From Treponema sp. (lineage in GTDB: Bacteria; Spirochaetota; Spirochaetia; Treponematales; Breznakiellaceae): a DNA stretch of 5,165 nucleotides. Under the pieces are notes generated by a model. It was given only the letters and a program-made list of their open reading frames with translations, was not told the DNA's origin and made no database searches. How positions within the stretch are numbered: the first letter of the stretch is position 1; each line of letters opens with the position of its first letter. Position numbers and translations under genes: made by a program. This document shows, piece after piece, positions 4,410 through 5,165 of this stretch. The stretch is taken from positions 1-5,165 of the forward strand of contig JAITLF010000394.1 of the NCBI GenBank assembly GCA_031278025.1. The letters are read 5' to 3'.

Positions 4410-5165
4410 ATGCATAACGATTTCGACAAAGCCGCCAAGGAAATCCTCAACCTTTCCGACCGCGCCATCATCTCCTTCCTCAACGCCAACTTCGGCGCTT
4501 CCTTCCCCCCAGACGCCCATGTCACCCGTACCAACCCCGAGTACCGCATTCCCGCCCCTTCCGGAAAAAGACGCTCCCGCGAGAAAACCATCGTCGCCGA
4601 CATGATTATTGTTGTCGGGGAAAAGCACCGCTGCCACGTCGAGGTACAGCTTACCCGGAAAACCGGCATGGCGATCAGGATGTTCCGCTACGACGTCGCC
4701 GAGGCTCTGGAACACGCCGTGGAGGAGGAAGGCGTCTGGGCCATCGATTTCCCCAAAAGCCTGGTCATCTACCTGGAGCCCGGCGCGAACGCCCCGGACT
4801 ACGAACTGGTTCGCGTCCGTTTTCCGGGCGGTTTTCACTATGAATACCGGACGCCGGTGATAAAACTCACGGAACTTAGCGTGCAAGAACTTGCCGGGCG
4901 GCATCTGGTCATATTCGCGCCGCTTTACCTTTTAAAGCTGCGAAAACGGGTGAAACGGGCCGGGGGGCATAAGGAACGGGAGGAACTTGCGGCGGAGCTG
5001 AAGAAGATCTACCGGGAGATAGAAGCCGCAATGGCGCGGGAAGAGAAGGCGGGGAACATAACGGACATAGACAGCGAAAAGATTCTGAGCATGACTGAAG
5101 TATTGCATAGAGAAATATACGGGGAATATAATGAATTTGAGGAGGATACGATGGATTTTTCAAGC
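4410..5165 (+). CDS. PD-(D/E)XK nuclease-like protein of the Rpn/putative transposase type, cut by the window edge
   Basis: An open frame of 252 codons with no stop before the window ends. It begins at an ATG nine bases after AAAGGAG. The N-terminal half has the pattern of the Rpn-like PD-(D/E)XK family common in clostridia and treponemes: FLNANFG (23-29) and a DAHVT segment (35-39), then an active-site-like Asp64 in VADMIIV and Glu78-x-Gln80 in HVEVQ. MFRYDVAEAL (91-100) follows. Gln in place of the classical Lys is usual in this family. Residues about 190-220 are rich in Lys, Glu, Arg and Ala and probably helical. Family members are linked to DNA cleavage and recombination, but many are uncharacterised. 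Relatives are about 280-350 aa, so perhaps 30-100 residues are missing. It is separated from the redox operon by over 600 bases and is probably transcribed alone. The family call is fairly safe; activity is unknown. Confidence 0.82.
   Translation, partial: MHNDFDKAAKEILNLSDRAIISFLNANFGASFPPDAHVTRTNPEYRIPAPSGKRRSREKTIVADMIIVVGEKHRCHVEVQLTRKTGMAIRMFRYDVAEALEHAVEEEGVWAIDFPKSLVIYLEPGANAPDYELVRVRFPGGFHYEYRTPVIKLTELSVQELAGRHLVIFAPLYLLKLRKRVKRAGGHKEREELAAELKKIYREIEAAMAREEKAGNITDIDSEKILSMTEVLHREIYGEYNEFEEDTMDFSS

Noticed and set aside
4144..4605. 153-codon frame starting at GTG 4144
   Set aside because: It overlaps the nuclease-like gene in a different frame, and its end is a Pro/Ser/Thr-rich shadow. 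The nuclease frame has family motifs and its own ribosome binding site.

Overview
This window looks like a piece of a strict anaerobe's chromosome, moderately GC-rich by eye. It carries one compact redox operon (186-3785), a gene-poor 624-base intergenic stretch full of inverted repeats (3786-4409), and the start of a nuclease-family gene that runs off the right edge (4410-5165). All convincing genes are on the + strand. The host is uncertain. The gene set (nickel-type CODH homologue, polyferredoxin, NAD(P)H-linked flavoprotein) and the style of the nuclease-like protein would suit a fermentative or acetogenic anaerobe such as a gut spirochaete (Treponema-like) or a clostridium. That is an impression, not a measurement.

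Layout. Bases 1-185 are a leader with three GC-rich hairpins in tandem, ending in a strong ribosome binding site. Next come a CooS-type carbon monoxide dehydrogenase homologue (628 aa), a four-cluster CooF-type ferredoxin (150 aa) and an FAD/NAD(P)H oxidoreductase (409 aa). The first two are separated by 34 bases that form a hairpin over the second gene's ribosome binding site. The second and third overlap by four bases (ATGA). The three proteins form the known CooS-CooF-flavoprotein arrangement, in which electrons pass between the CooS active site, the ferredoxin and NAD(P)H.

The most interesting point is the CooS protein. It keeps all six metal ligands of the C-cluster and the cysteines of the B- and D-clusters. 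By residue-by-residue counting against the classical enzyme (C. hydrogenoformans CODH-II numbering), it has lost the residues that make CO/CO2 chemistry work: the catalytic lysine is glutamine (Q557), and the four-histidine proton path is Y92/V95/N98/L101. It also has an added N-terminal C-x2-C-x2-C and a small insertion between two active-site cysteines. This points to a deviant CODH that may do another reduction fed by NAD(P)H through the two partner proteins, and it is the best candidate here for an undescribed system.

The intergenic stretch holds several hairpins, an 81-base segment that can fold as a closed multi-branch structure, and short direct repeats. It has no convincing gene, only one doubtful 43-codon frame. 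The last gene encodes a PD-(D/E)XK nuclease-like protein of the Rpn/putative transposase type, with a clear ribosome binding site and no stop inside the window.
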